NCBI RefSeq assembly: GCF_012933545.1 | Contig: NZ_JAADJU010000001.1 | Location: 434,001 to 498,000 of the forward strand | Direction of reading: 5' to 3' | Origin: Rouxiella aceris | GTDB lineage: Bacteria > Pseudomonadota > Gammaproteobacteria > Enterobacterales > Enterobacteriaceae | DNA: 64,000 nt | Shown here: positions 45,238-53,664 of the stretch, piece by piece | Layout: the number at the start of each line of letters is the position of its first letter | Numbering within the stretch: the first letter of the stretch is position 1 | Program-made: the position numbers and the translations under genes | Notes under the pieces: model-generated | Database searches by the model: none | What the model saw: only the letters and a program-made list of their open reading frames with translations | What the model was told of the DNA's origin: nothing

Positions 45238-45672
45238 TTATTCGATAAGTTTTTCAACCCAACTTTGGCTAGCTTTCTCGATCAACTGGTATATATACTC
45301 AAAAGCCTCTTGGCTTTTGCCATAGGGATCCGGTATTTCGCGTTTATCTAGCCAATGCCCGAGATACATTACTTTTCCACGTGCTTCAGGAGAAATGTGA
45401 CTGATTTTTTCCATATGGAATTTTTCCATAACCAAAATCAAATCATATTGTTGTCCCAGGGTTGCCGTAAATTGAGTTGCTTCATGCCCATCAAGTGCCA
45501 GGTTATGAGATTGAGCGACAAGTACAGCAGATGGGTCGGCAGAGTGACCGACTAATGCTTTAATACCTGCTGAGTCTATCTTTTTCTTAGGAAGCGTACG
45601 TCTTAGCAACCGCTCGGCGATTGGCGAGCGACAAATATTCCCCGTGCACACAATCAACACTGAATTGAACAT
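45238..45672 (-). CDS. wzb: Low-molecular-weight protein-tyrosine phosphatase Wzb
   Basis: A 144-residue LMW-PTP. The ATG at 45672, two bases after the wza stop, gives MFNSVLIVCTGNICRSPIAE with the C-x5-R-S P-loop (Cys9, Arg15); the general acid is in IPDPYGKS. It removes phosphate from the tyrosine tail of Wzc. The order wza-wzb-wzc is the standard one. Confidence 0.95.
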   Translation of the reverse strand: MFNSVLIVCTGNICRSPIAERLLRRTLPKKKIDSAGIKALVGHSADPSAVLVAQSHNLALDGHEATQFTATLGQQYDLILVMEKFHMEKISHISPEARGKVMYLGHWLDKREIPDPYGKSQEAFEYIYQLIEKASQSWVEKLIE

Positions 45673-45674
45673 AG

Positions 45675-46811
45675 TTAATTCCATTGCTTAATATAGCGCG
45701 TACCTTCGATCATGTCGTGAACACCTGTAATGGTCGGAACGATCTGCGAGATAACACGGTTCCAGCGCACAATAGGGGCTGTTGTAACATAAACAATATC
45801 GTAGGGTTCTAGCTGAAATTCAGTGCTCATCACCATAGATGAAGCATCTTTGGCATTAAGTTGATAGATATCGGCAATTTTCTCCTTGTTACTACCTTTC
45901 AATGGCCGGATAACAAAGATCCCGGAGGCGTCAGACATTGCTTGTGAAATACCTTCAGAATTTCCCAGAGCCTCTGCCAGAGTCATGCCACTGCGATCCA
46001 TTTTAAGCGTGCTCTGTTTGCCAACTTCGCCCATCACAAAGACCTTCAAGTCATCGTTACGCGGCACAAATAAAATATCGCCTGGATACAATAAATGGTT
46101 CTGAGTCAGATCACCTTTCTGCATTAAGGCCTGTAGGGATATCCGGGTATCAATCCCTTTGTGGTTTAACACCACATTGCGCCAATCCGCATCCGGCGCC
46201 AGACCGCCAGCATTGTTTATCGCATCAATAATAGTTAGAGGGATATTGGTAATAGGTTGTTGTCCGGATTTCGCTACTTCACCGGTGGTGTACACTTTCT
46301 GTGAGCGGAAGGCGGCAATACTCACGTCAACCTGAGGGCTCTCAATGTAGGTTGCCAGACGATTACTGATCTCGGTACGAACTTCAGCCACGGTTTTACC
46401 TGACACTTTTAATTTACCGATGTAGGGATAGAAGATCGTACCATCAGAATTAACCCAGTTACCCGTGTCGCTGGCGCTACGGTATTGTCCGGCCGGAGTA
46501 GTCAATTCTGGATGGTCCCAAACAGTTACCATCAGAACGTCGCCTACGCCGATGCGGTATTCATAGTTTTTTAATAACTGGTCCAACTGCGGATTAGGCC
46601 GCGCCATAACAGCTGCCGGACGCAGTTTATCGATCAAACCTGGCGTCATCGGATAAACATTCACTAATTTGTCAATATCGTAATTATTGTCAGGCTGTTC
46701 AACAACCGTCTTCCCTTGAGTACCCAACTGCTGGCCGGGAATGACGGTACAACCACTTAACAAACCCAACATTAATGCCAGCGCGGAAACCTTATATAAA
46801 TTTTTTTTCAT
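45675..46811 (-). CDS. wza: Outer-membrane polysaccharide export lipoprotein Wza
   Basis: A 378-residue lipoprotein: [21 protein letters not shown] with Cys21 in the lipobox, then the poly-export domain ([19 protein letters not shown], about 85-105) and two SLBB-type domains ([28 protein letters not shown]). It forms the octameric outer-membrane channel that the polymer passes through. A hairpin lies between wbaP and this gene. Confidence 0.95.
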   Translation of the reverse strand: MKKNLYKVSALALMLGLLSGCTVIPGQQLGTQGKTVVEQPDNNYDIDKLVNVYPMTPGLIDKLRPAAVMARPNPQLDQLLKNYEYRIGVGDVLMVTVWDHPELTTPAGQYRSASDTGNWVNSDGTIFYPYIGKLKVSGKTVAEVRTEISNRLATYIESPQVDVSIAAFRSQKVYTTGEVAKSGQQPITNIPLTIIDAINNAGGLAPDADWRNVVLNHKGIDTRISLQALMQKGDLTQNHLLYPGDILFVPRNDDLKVFVMGEVGKQSTLKMDRSGMTLAEALGNSEGISQAMSDASGIFVIRPLKGSNKEKIADIYQLNAKDASSMVMSTEFQLEPYDIVYVTTAPIVRWNRVISQIVPTITGVHDMIEGTRYIKQWN

Positions 46812-46843
46812 GAGTTCACATTAATTGCAGTTCAAATAAATAT

Positions 46844-46879
46844 CTGCCAGACAATCCGATTTTCTATTCTGTCCGGCAG
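46844..46879 (-). terminator. Hairpin in the wbaP-wza gap, possible attenuator
   Basis: On the minus strand CTGCCGGACA pairs imperfectly with TGTCTGGCAG, followed by ATATTTATTTG rather than a clean T-run. It may act as a partial terminator that RfaH-modified polymerase reads through (inference). Confidence 0.35.
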
Positions 46880-46999
46880 TCGCGATCCTTCATTTATGCT
46901 GTAGTGAGTGACGGTGAAGTCAGCCGTCGCAAAATTTTAAGAAACCACGATATTTGTTTAATTTATCTAATTTAAATCAAATGACATCGCAGGCTTATA

Positions 47000-48430
47000 T
47001 TAATAAGCACCACTTTTGCTAAACACCACATTAACCGTTTTAAATAAAATGGAGATATCGTTCCACATTGACCAATTTTTCACATACCAGGCATCAAGAT
47101 AAACACGGGTTTCGTAATCGACGTCGCTACGTCCACTGACTTGCCAGAGCCCGGTCATGCCCGGTTTACTGAGCAAATAATAATCCACTTCATCAGAATA
47201 GCGTTCCAGTTCGGCGGTAATGATTGGCCGAGGTCCTACAAGGCTCATATCACCTCTGAGTACGTTAAATAGCTGAGGTAATTCATCCAGGCTGGTTTTT
47301 CGCATAAAATCACCTATGCGAGTAATACGAGGATCATTTTTTAGTTTAAATGTCTCATTCCACTCCATACGGGCAGCAGGATCTTTAGCCAGCAACTCCT
47401 CCAGCACTTCTTTGGAATTAACCACCATTGAGCGAAATTTTAAACATTTGAACGCTCGCCCACCCTGACCAACACGCTCATGTCCGTAAATGGCTGGGCC
47501 ACCGTCTTTTTTCACTTTGTAGGAGATATACAGTAGCAGTGGTGACAACAGGATAATCCCGGCCAATGAAGCAAAAATATCAAAAACTCTCTTCGCGGCG
47601 CGAGAGGACCATTTAGCCAGATTCTGGTGCACACGGAAAATCATGACTTCATGACTAAAAATAAACGACATATCGGTGTTATCTAGTGGCATACCACGCA
47701 GAGTCGGGATGACAGAGACATAGCGATAGCCATTGATCATAAACATTCTAAGCCAGGCATTACGGATTGCCCCTTGGTGTGACTCTACAGCCACAATAAA
47801 TTGCGTTTTTTTATTGCCGTGACTGCGTAACCAGTGCTCATCGCAGGTGATTACCGGTACACCTTCGATTTTATCACCTGGTTTGTCACTCTCCTCTGTG
47901 GAGATAAAATTGAGCACCCCCAGACCGAGATTGATGTCACTTTTGATGGCTTTAAATGCTTCTTGGGCATTGGCACCTGTGCCGATGATAATCGCATCAC
48001 GCTGCCACAAACCAAAAGAATCCAAAACTCGCTTGGTCATCATCCTGGCGACAGGTACTGCCACCAAAATCAGCATCCAGGTCAACAACCAGAGGTAGCG
48101 GGAGAAATACCACTTGGCAAAGGCAATGACCGCCATCTCAATAACTGCAAAAATCAGTAAAGTGCGGATGATCTCTTTGAGTTCATACCAAAATGTTTTG
48201 CGATAGTGATAGTGTCTGAGCCGCAGGTAAAACCAGCCTACGCAACCCAGGGCTAAAAGCCAATGCAGCGCTACCCAACCCACAATTTGCTGCTGTGGGA
48301 TACGTAAGTCGAAGTCGCTCATTGTCATACTGAGTATCCACTTCGCTAAATACAGCGAGAATGAAAAACTCAGCAGGTCAGATAACGCCAGAAGTATACT
48401 TGACCAGAGGTTTTTGGTGAGAAATATCAT
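47000..48430 (-). CDS. wbaP: Undecaprenyl-phosphate galactose phosphotransferase WbaP
   Basis: A 476-residue polyisoprenyl-phosphate hexose-1-phosphate transferase, the length of Salmonella WbaP. The N-terminal half has four or five membrane helices, the middle a Rossmann-like domain (AIIIGTGANAQEA), and the C-terminal catalytic part begins RVFDIFASLAGIILLSP with FKCLKFRSM, TSLDELPQLFNVLRGDMSLVGPRP and the PGMTGLWQVSGRSD signature. It starts the repeat by placing a hexose-1-phosphate (Gal in WbaP proper) on undecaprenyl phosphate. First gene of the operon, behind JUMPstart. Confidence 0.92.
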   Translation of the reverse strand: MIFLTKNLWSSILLALSDLLSFSFSLYLAKWILSMTMSDFDLRIPQQQIVGWVALHWLLALGCVGWFYLRLRHYHYRKTFWYELKEIIRTLLIFAVIEMAVIAFAKWYFSRYLWLLTWMLILVAVPVARMMTKRVLDSFGLWQRDAIIIGTGANAQEAFKAIKSDINLGLGVLNFISTEESDKPGDKIEGVPVITCDEHWLRSHGNKKTQFIVAVESHQGAIRNAWLRMFMINGYRYVSVIPTLRGMPLDNTDMSFIFSHEVMIFRVHQNLAKWSSRAAKRVFDIFASLAGIILLSPLLLYISYKVKKDGGPAIYGHERVGQGGRAFKCLKFRSMVVNSKEVLEELLAKDPAARMEWNETFKLKNDPRITRIGDFMRKTSLDELPQLFNVLRGDMSLVGPRPIITAELERYSDEVDYYLLSKPGMTGLWQVSGRSDVDYETRVYLDAWYVKNWSMWNDISILFKTVNVVFSKSGAY

Positions 48431-48877
48431 ATTACCCTCACAAAAAAATAATAATTACTTCATTTATACCCGCCTATGAAGTAACTCTATATAAGGTTTA
48501 ACATAAGATACTGACATTTATTAACTTTCATTTCAGTATCAGTTTTTACTTATTTTCGGTTATAAAGCAATCAGACAAGCTACCGCCCTTGATTTACGGC
48601 CACCACTTTGCCAAAAACTCCAAATATATTACCCCCTCTATTTTTAAATAAGTTTTCCTTACTTAAAAATAAAGACGTTAAATTTTAACAAAATAATCAT
48701 CCCATCAGAGCACTCAGGATTAAACACACCCTTATCTATGATGTAATATTTATTTATTTTAATTTATAGCGTTTTTCTTTAAACGGAGGTAGTGGCTAAA
48801 TGACGCTAAACCATCCTTATAAGCAAGTCAATTAAAACGATATTAATAAAGAAAAAGTTCCCAATGAATGAATTTTT
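48431..48877. other. Leader region of the polysaccharide operon
   Basis: About 450 AT-rich bases upstream of wbaP with no gene. It contains the JUMPstart/ops element at 48573-48612 and must hold the operon promoter upstream of it; I could not choose a promoter with confidence. Confidence 0.6.
48573..48612 (-). promoter_or_regulatory. JUMPstart sequence with ops element
   Basis: On the minus strand the ops core GGCGGTAGCTTG lies at 48587-48576, preceded by GGTGGCCGTAAATCAAG, which is the upstream half of JUMPstart. It is about 145 bases before the wbaP start, the normal spacing. RfaH binds polymerase paused at ops and prevents early termination in long surface-polysaccharide operons, so RfaH control of the 18-kb operon is expected. 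Confidence 0.85.
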
Positions 48878-49600
48878 TCAAAAATCATTATGCCTCCATT
48901 TAATTGTGTTTTTTTTAACAAAAGTCGAGCTATGGCTTAATTCATCCTGAGTATAGGGTAGCCACAACAGACCTTGCATTGCCTGGATATCAACAGTGCT
49001 GAGATACTCAATATGTTGAGAATTTTCCACACCATTGACTATCGAACCTTTGCAATACGGCTGCAGGTAATTCACCATTTGTTTTAGCGAGAAGGTTCCC
49101 TGGTGCTGCCAAAAAAAACTCTTGCTGATCTTTATATATTCAAAACTTTCATTCATGACTAGCGATAAGCTGGTGTGTCCGCTGCCAAAATTATCAAGCC
49201 ATAGTGGACAATATTGTCCTAACTTATGTAATAGTGGTCGGCGTTGGCCAGGTTCTAGCTCAGGAAAAACTTCGTTAACTTCTAAACGTATATAATCATT
49301 CTCCGTTAATATATTACGGATTGAGTCGTTATTACAGATATGCAGTGCAATCTCATAATCGACATTTATGGCCAGCAATAAGCTATTGTCTATAAAGATA
49401 CTGGCATTCAGGCAAGCGATAGTAACCTGTTCAAAAAAAATTTTCACTTTTTGTGAGGGAGTCATGCCATAAAGGTAATTATCTGCTCTTACCGGGTTTT
49501 CTAACTCGTCATTTTTGATGACCAATTCAAAACCTAGTAACTCCCCTGTTTTCAGGACAATAGGTTCAAACAGGTATTCAAGCCCCTTTTTCTTATTCAC
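48878..49600 (-). CDS. Degenerate EAL-domain protein (YdiV-like)
   Basis: A 240-residue stand-alone EAL fold: FEPIVLKTGELLGFELV at the start, LEVNEVFPEL, LDNFGSGHTSLSL, YIKISKSFF, and VNGVENSQH with MQGLLWLP at the end. Catalytic residues are lost: the DDFG pair is DNFG, KID is KIS, AEGVE is VNGVE, and EAL itself is ELV. It should not hydrolyse c-di-GMP and is more likely a protein-binding regulator, as YdiV is for FlhDC. It is followed upstream by a LuxR-type gene, suggesting a small regulatory pair. Confidence 0.78.
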   Translation of the reverse strand: MNKKKGLEYLFEPIVLKTGELLGFELVIKNDELENPVRADNYLYGMTPSQKVKIFFEQVTIACLNASIFIDNSLLLAINVDYEIALHICNNDSIRNILTENDYIRLEVNEVFPELEPGQRRPLLHKLGQYCPLWLDNFGSGHTSLSLVMNESFEYIKISKSFFWQHQGTFSLKQMVNYLQPYCKGSIVNGVENSQHIEYLSTVDIQAMQGLLWLPYTQDELSHSSTFVKKNTIKWRHNDF

Positions 49601-49689
49601 TGACTCTTCATCCCCTGAAAATAGGCAATTAACAATATTTATTAAATATTGACTTAGTCGCGAGTATGCCCTGCTATGGAATAAATCTG

Positions 49690-50286
49690 TTACCTGGTTA
49701 TTCGGCTTCCGACATCATGCCCTTGAAGAAAAAACAAGGCAGAACTGCTGCTGACATCCACGCCAATCTTTCTTAATGAATTGCACTTGTGAACACTGAT
49801 CGTCTTGACGCTAAGTTTTAAAATATTTGAAATATTCATTACTGACAGGCCAGACATCATCATCACCAATACCTTACCTTCCATCTTGGTAATGTTATAG
49901 TCATAGACCGCAGAGTTACTGGTCATATTTCTTAGCTGGATAAACTGCTCCACGCTATTGATAAAATCGATAATGTTCTTTTGCTTTTCAAGAAATTTGA
50001 ATTTTTTCTTGAAAAATAGTTCTAGCATCAACATATCAACCGAGGAAGAAACTATGAGGATCCTTTCCGGGTCGAGTATATCTTCATTCTGTTTTAGAAA
50101 ATCATAGCACTTGTGGAACCCACATCCCGATGGATCAATAATAAGATAATCCTTAGTTGACAGGCTTACTCCATCATTTTGATTGAAAGATATAACACCG
50201 TTAATATACGGCAGTTTTTTCGAGATAATTTCTTTCAACGCCAATTTGGTAAATTGACACTCACTCCAGATGATTATCCGAGGCAT
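49690..50286 (-). CDS. LuxR-type HTH regulator
   Basis: A 198-residue protein; the ATG at 50286 (AGGCGG upstream) is preferred over 50337. The N-terminal part is receiver-like without a clear phosphorylation site (PRIIIWSECQFTKLALKEII, DYLIIDPSGCGFH). The C-terminal HTH reads SGLSVMNISNILKLSVKTIS then VHKCNSLRKIGV. The layout recalls RcsA, MrkI and similar surface-structure regulators. The EAL gene lies 90 bases downstream on the same strand. The target is unknown. Confidence 0.8.
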   Translation of the reverse strand: MPRIIIWSECQFTKLALKEIISKKLPYINGVISFNQNDGVSLSTKDYLIIDPSGCGFHKCYDFLKQNEDILDPERILIVSSSVDMLMLELFFKKKFKFLEKQKNIIDFINSVEQFIQLRNMTSNSAVYDYNITKMEGKVLVMMMSGLSVMNISNILKLSVKTISVHKCNSLRKIGVDVSSSSALFFLQGHDVGSRITR

Positions 50287-51731
50287 GAAACCGCCTAATA
50301 GTAGGTTAGAAAACTTTCCCTCACTTCCCGATAGCACGGGAGAAATAAGGCCCCTTCCCGAACAGTTTTTTGAAAAAGCAGATTATAAAAAATGATCTAC
50401 TTCATGTTTATTCCCGTTTCTTTATGTTATGTAGAATAATACGCAGCAGAAACTCTTCAAATCGTTTTTCTCACTTGTAAATCCTAGCAGCGATAGGTAT
50501 TACCAATCAATTAACGGTTTCTTATCGGTACAACACAATAAATAGCTAGGACGATTCTTACGTATTTTCTTATTTCAGGTCCAAAACACCGCCAATTCAG
50601 TTCAAATATTATTAATAATCATTCAAATCTAAGAACGTTCTTACCCAAATTCAACAATACATCATAAGTAAACGATTTAGAATATAGCTCCGATAATTAC
50701 ATACAAAGCGATATAATATCCCGTTATAATGTAAATTTAAGTATTTATTTTTATGCCGCAAGTGACTATTTTTGATGTTTGTATTCGATTTTCAGAAATT
50801 CTCGCCAAAAACCACCGTGAGGCTCTTTTTTTTGAGCTAATAATTCGTATTTTTAAAGAATTCATTAGCAATTATTTATATTTAAGTATCATCCTAAATT
50901 TTCGAAATCCATACAAATCTCTATGCATTTCATGACTATAATAAGCTAACCTAACAGGAGAGCCATGTTCAGAACTAGGATCTTTCCTAAGTCATCCTGT
51001 TCCCTATAGATAGCCGAGTATGTCAACCCGGTCTGACACCGACGTAACCATCAAGTAATTTTTGACTTATGTATGAAATATGTACTAGCAGCGAATTTAT
51101 CCGCTTTGGTTAAAGGAATAACAGTTTGTGGGAGGTCGATATATGCAGGACAAGCAGATCGCTTATGACGACTAAAAAGGAAAGAGGGAAGTAAGACGCT
51201 AAGACATTAGCTATGGTGTTTGTTAACGGCTGCGAGGAGTAAAGCCTTGGCGCCAGGGATGACATGACTGGATTTTGCAGACGCGAATTTTACCGCGCCA
51301 TTGTGGCAAGTTCTGGAGTTAACCCGTTATAGATTGCGGATTTTGGCAGCTTCGTCAGCAATTAGGCTGTAATTAATGGTTTTTCATAGATAAAGCTGCG
51401 GCGAGATACATACGCTGCTGGTATCTTTTTTACTGCTAACAATGCAGTTAATTCGTTAATGATACCGCCTGATTAATTAACTCGTGTGTTAGCAAGCAAG
51501 TGCTTACACTGCCTCCATATGTGTTAAATCGGGTTATGAGCAAGTCTGATTTTTATCAGTCAGCAGCGAGGGGCGACCACATTGCCGGATCCACTTTACC
51601 GTTGGCCACGCAGACATAATGGGATCTGCATCAGACTCGTCAGACTCAGTGGGGGACACAAAATTGCGCAGCTTATGCCGTCAGATAGCCTAATCCGGCA
51701 AAGCCGCTATTCATCGCAAGAATAAATCGCC
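50287..51731. other. 1.4-kb region without recognisable genes
   Basis: AT-rich DNA to about 50.95 kb, then mixed composition with many stops in all frames. A short frame with a GGGAGG ribosome-binding site starts at about 51142 (MQDKQIAYDD, 10 codons), too small to judge. From about 51560 the minus strand holds short coding-like stretches (YVCVANGKVDPAMWSPLAAD) without a full frame, perhaps an old gene relic. It may hold small RNAs; none is recognised. Confidence 0.4.
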
Positions 51732-52085
51732 TTAATGGCACATCTGCCCAGCTAACTGACTGTTTCCGGTCCTGCGCCAGCTACCTGGTGTTTGCCCAAA
51801 CTGACGTTTAAAACTACGGGTAAAAGACTGTTGTGAGTCAAAGCCCAATGAAATGGCCACGCTGACAATCGTCTCGCGGCTGCTGGCTAACATATCCGCC
51901 GATTTCTTCATTTTCTGCAAACGAATATATTCGCCCATGGGCAGCCCGGTATGTTCTTTAAACATCCGCTGCAAATGCCAGCGCGAATAGCCTGCGCGTT
52001 CCGCAACAGTTTTGATATCCAGACGCTCTTCCAGGTTATGGTCAATCCAGTCAATCAGGTCGTGAATAAAGTCTTCGGTTTTCAT
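51732..52085 (-). CDS. rarA: AraC-family activator RarA-like
   Basis: A 117-residue MarA/SoxS/RamA-type protein: two HTH motifs in one AraC domain (LDIKTVAERAGYSRWHLQRM; ETIVSVAISLGFDSQQSFTR then SFKRQFGQTPG) and no ligand domain. The ATG at 52085 has GGGAGAGCGG upstream; upstream codons are discarded. It is divergent from oqxA, the arrangement known for rarA-oqxAB in Klebsiella, where RarA activates the pump. The control region holds two 29-bp inverted repeats. Confidence 0.85.
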   Translation of the reverse strand: MKTEDFIHDLIDWIDHNLEERLDIKTVAERAGYSRWHLQRMFKEHTGLPMGEYIRLQKMKKSADMLASSRETIVSVAISLGFDSQQSFTRSFKRQFGQTPGSWRRTGNSQLAGQMCH

Positions 52086-52156
52086 CTCCGCTCTCCCGCA
52101 GTGGTTGCTGATGCCCTCACCAGGAGAGCCTTTTTTTAAACTGCCGCAGTTTGATC

Positions 52157-52185
52157 TAAAATGCAAGTTTTACTATTGCATTTTA
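52157..52185. promoter_or_regulatory. 29-bp inverted repeat, site 1 (candidate OqxR operator)
   Basis: TAAAATGCAA - 9 bases - TTGCATTTTA, perfect 10-bp arms. It shares arm sequence and spacing with site 2. Confidence 0.6.
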
Positions 52186-52240
52186 TGCCACTTATCGCCA
52201 GAGTTAGCACTGAATGAAAAACGACCACAAAGATAGCACA

Positions 52241-52269
52241 TAAAGTGCAACAATAATTCTTGCACTTTA
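52241..52269. promoter_or_regulatory. 29-bp inverted repeat, site 2 (candidate OqxR operator)
   Basis: TAAAGTGCAA - 9 bases - TTGCACTTTA, perfect 10-bp arms. It differs from site 1 by one base per arm and lies exactly 84 bases (eight helical turns) away. Confidence 0.6.
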
Positions 52270-52436
52270 TTTACGCGCTGCCTACAATCGCCACCTGGTT
52301 AGTGTATCAGTAATTAATACTTTATTGTGTCAATGATCGGCACAAATCCGTAAAAACCCTTCAGACAAAGGACGTTACCCCGGTGGACAGGACCGCGGTA
52401 TTGCCTGACAGCGTTTATTCACTGGAAATAAAAATA

Positions 52437-53651
52437 ATGATTAGCCTGCAAAATGCTTTGCTTATACCACGCAGCACTCTCGATGGCGTGCAGTTAGCCC
52501 GCCGTCTTTCCGGGATTGCTCTGGCGATGGTTTTACTTTCAGGGTGTGATAATAGCGTGGCACAACATTCGGCACCTCCTGCGCCGGCAGTCAGCGCGGC
52601 AAACGTGTTGATGAAGCCTATTACGCAATGGGATGAATTTACCGGTCGGGTAGAAGCGGTGCAAAGCGTGCAGTTGCGTCCACGGGTTTCTGGCTACATT
52701 GATAAGGTCAATTACCAAGAAGGGGATGAGGTCAAAAAAGGCCAGGTGTTGTTTACCATTGATGACCGTACTTATCGCGCAGCGCAACAGCAGGCGCTGG
52801 CGCAACTGGTACACGCCCGCAATCAGGCTGCGCTGACACGCAGCGAGTCGGCACGCACCGAAACATTGGTCGGTTCGCAGGCAGTCTCCAAAGAACTCTG
52901 GGAACAACGTCGATCCGCGGCGTCACAAGCACAATCCGACGTACTAGCCGCTCAGGCCCAGCTGGATATGGCACAGCTTAACCTGGACTTTACCCGCGTC
53001 ATCGCCCCTATCGATGGCAAGGCCAGTCGGGCAATGATCACCGCAGGCAATCTGGTGACCGCCGGTGACAGCGCCAGCGTACTGACCACCCTGGTTTCTC
53101 TCGATAAAGTCTATGTTTATTTCGATGTAGATGAAGGTACCTTCCTGCGGTATCAGGCTATTGCCCGCGATGAAAAGCACCGTAACGCGGCGTTGCCGGT
53201 ACATGTCGCGCTGGTTGGCGAAAGCGGTTATCCCCATCAGGGTGTAGTCGACTTTACCGATAACCAGCTGACGGCCAGTACCGGCACCATTCGTATGCGT
53301 GCCCTGCTCAACAACAGCGATCGCAGCTTTACGCCGGGTCTGTTTGCCCGCGTGCAAATGCCGGGTAGCCCGCAATTTGATGCCATGCTGATTGACGATA
53401 AGGCCGTATTGACCGATCAGGATCGCAAGTTTGTTTATGTCGTCGATCAGGCAGGCAAAGCGGAACGGCGCGATATCCAAATTGGTGCGCTGTCCGGTGG
53501 CTTGCGCATTGTCAAGCAAGGGCTGAAAGCCGGCGACCGGGTGATTGTCGATGGTGTGCAAAAAGTCTTTATGCCGGGCATGCCAGTCAATGCCAAAAGC
53601 GTGGAGATGGCCGCCAACACGCCTTCTACCGCCCCAGAACAAGCACAATAA
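52437..53651 (+). CDS. oqxA: RND efflux periplasmic adaptor OqxA
   Basis: A 404-residue membrane-fusion protein; the ATG at 52437 gives a lipoprotein signal ending LLSGC. VQLRPRVSGYIDKVNYQEGDEVKKGQVLF is the biotinyl-lipoyl first half, then an alpha-hairpin (about 115-175), LNLDFTRVIAPIDGKASR the lipoyl second half, then the beta-barrel and membrane-proximal domains (GLKAGDRVIVDGVQKVFMPG). It follows Klebsiella OqxA closely as I recall it. It links the inner-membrane pump OqxB, encoded 13 bases on, to an outer-membrane channel not encoded here (probably TolC). Confidence 0.92.
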   Translation: MISLQNALLIPRSTLDGVQLARRLSGIALAMVLLSGCDNSVAQHSAPPAPAVSAANVLMKPITQWDEFTGRVEAVQSVQLRPRVSGYIDKVNYQEGDEVKKGQVLFTIDDRTYRAAQQQALAQLVHARNQAALTRSESARTETLVGSQAVSKELWEQRRSAASQAQSDVLAAQAQLDMAQLNLDFTRVIAPIDGKASRAMITAGNLVTAGDSASVLTTLVSLDKVYVYFDVDEGTFLRYQAIARDEKHRNAALPVHVALVGESGYPHQGVVDFTDNQLTASTGTIRMRALLNNSDRSFTPGLFARVQMPGSPQFDAMLIDDKAVLTDQDRKFVYVVDQAGKAERRDIQIGALSGGLRIVKQGLKAGDRVIVDGVQKVFMPGMPVNAKSVEMAANTPSTAPEQAQ

Positions 53652-53664
53652 CAGGATCTGACCC

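Larger units (their letters stand above)
52086..52436. promoter_or_regulatory. Divergent rarA-oqxA control region
   Basis: About 350 bases containing the promoters of both genes. It includes two similar 29-bp inverted repeats (52157 and 52241) and a partial marbox-like match, GCACTGAATGAAAAAC at 52207-52222 (GCAC, then AAAC at the expected spacing but with a poor central RYY). Confidence 0.5.

Noticed and set aside
50753..50935. 60-codon frame in the region upstream of the LuxR-type gene
   Set aside because: No ribosome-binding site, very AT-rich and of random composition; not supported as a gene.
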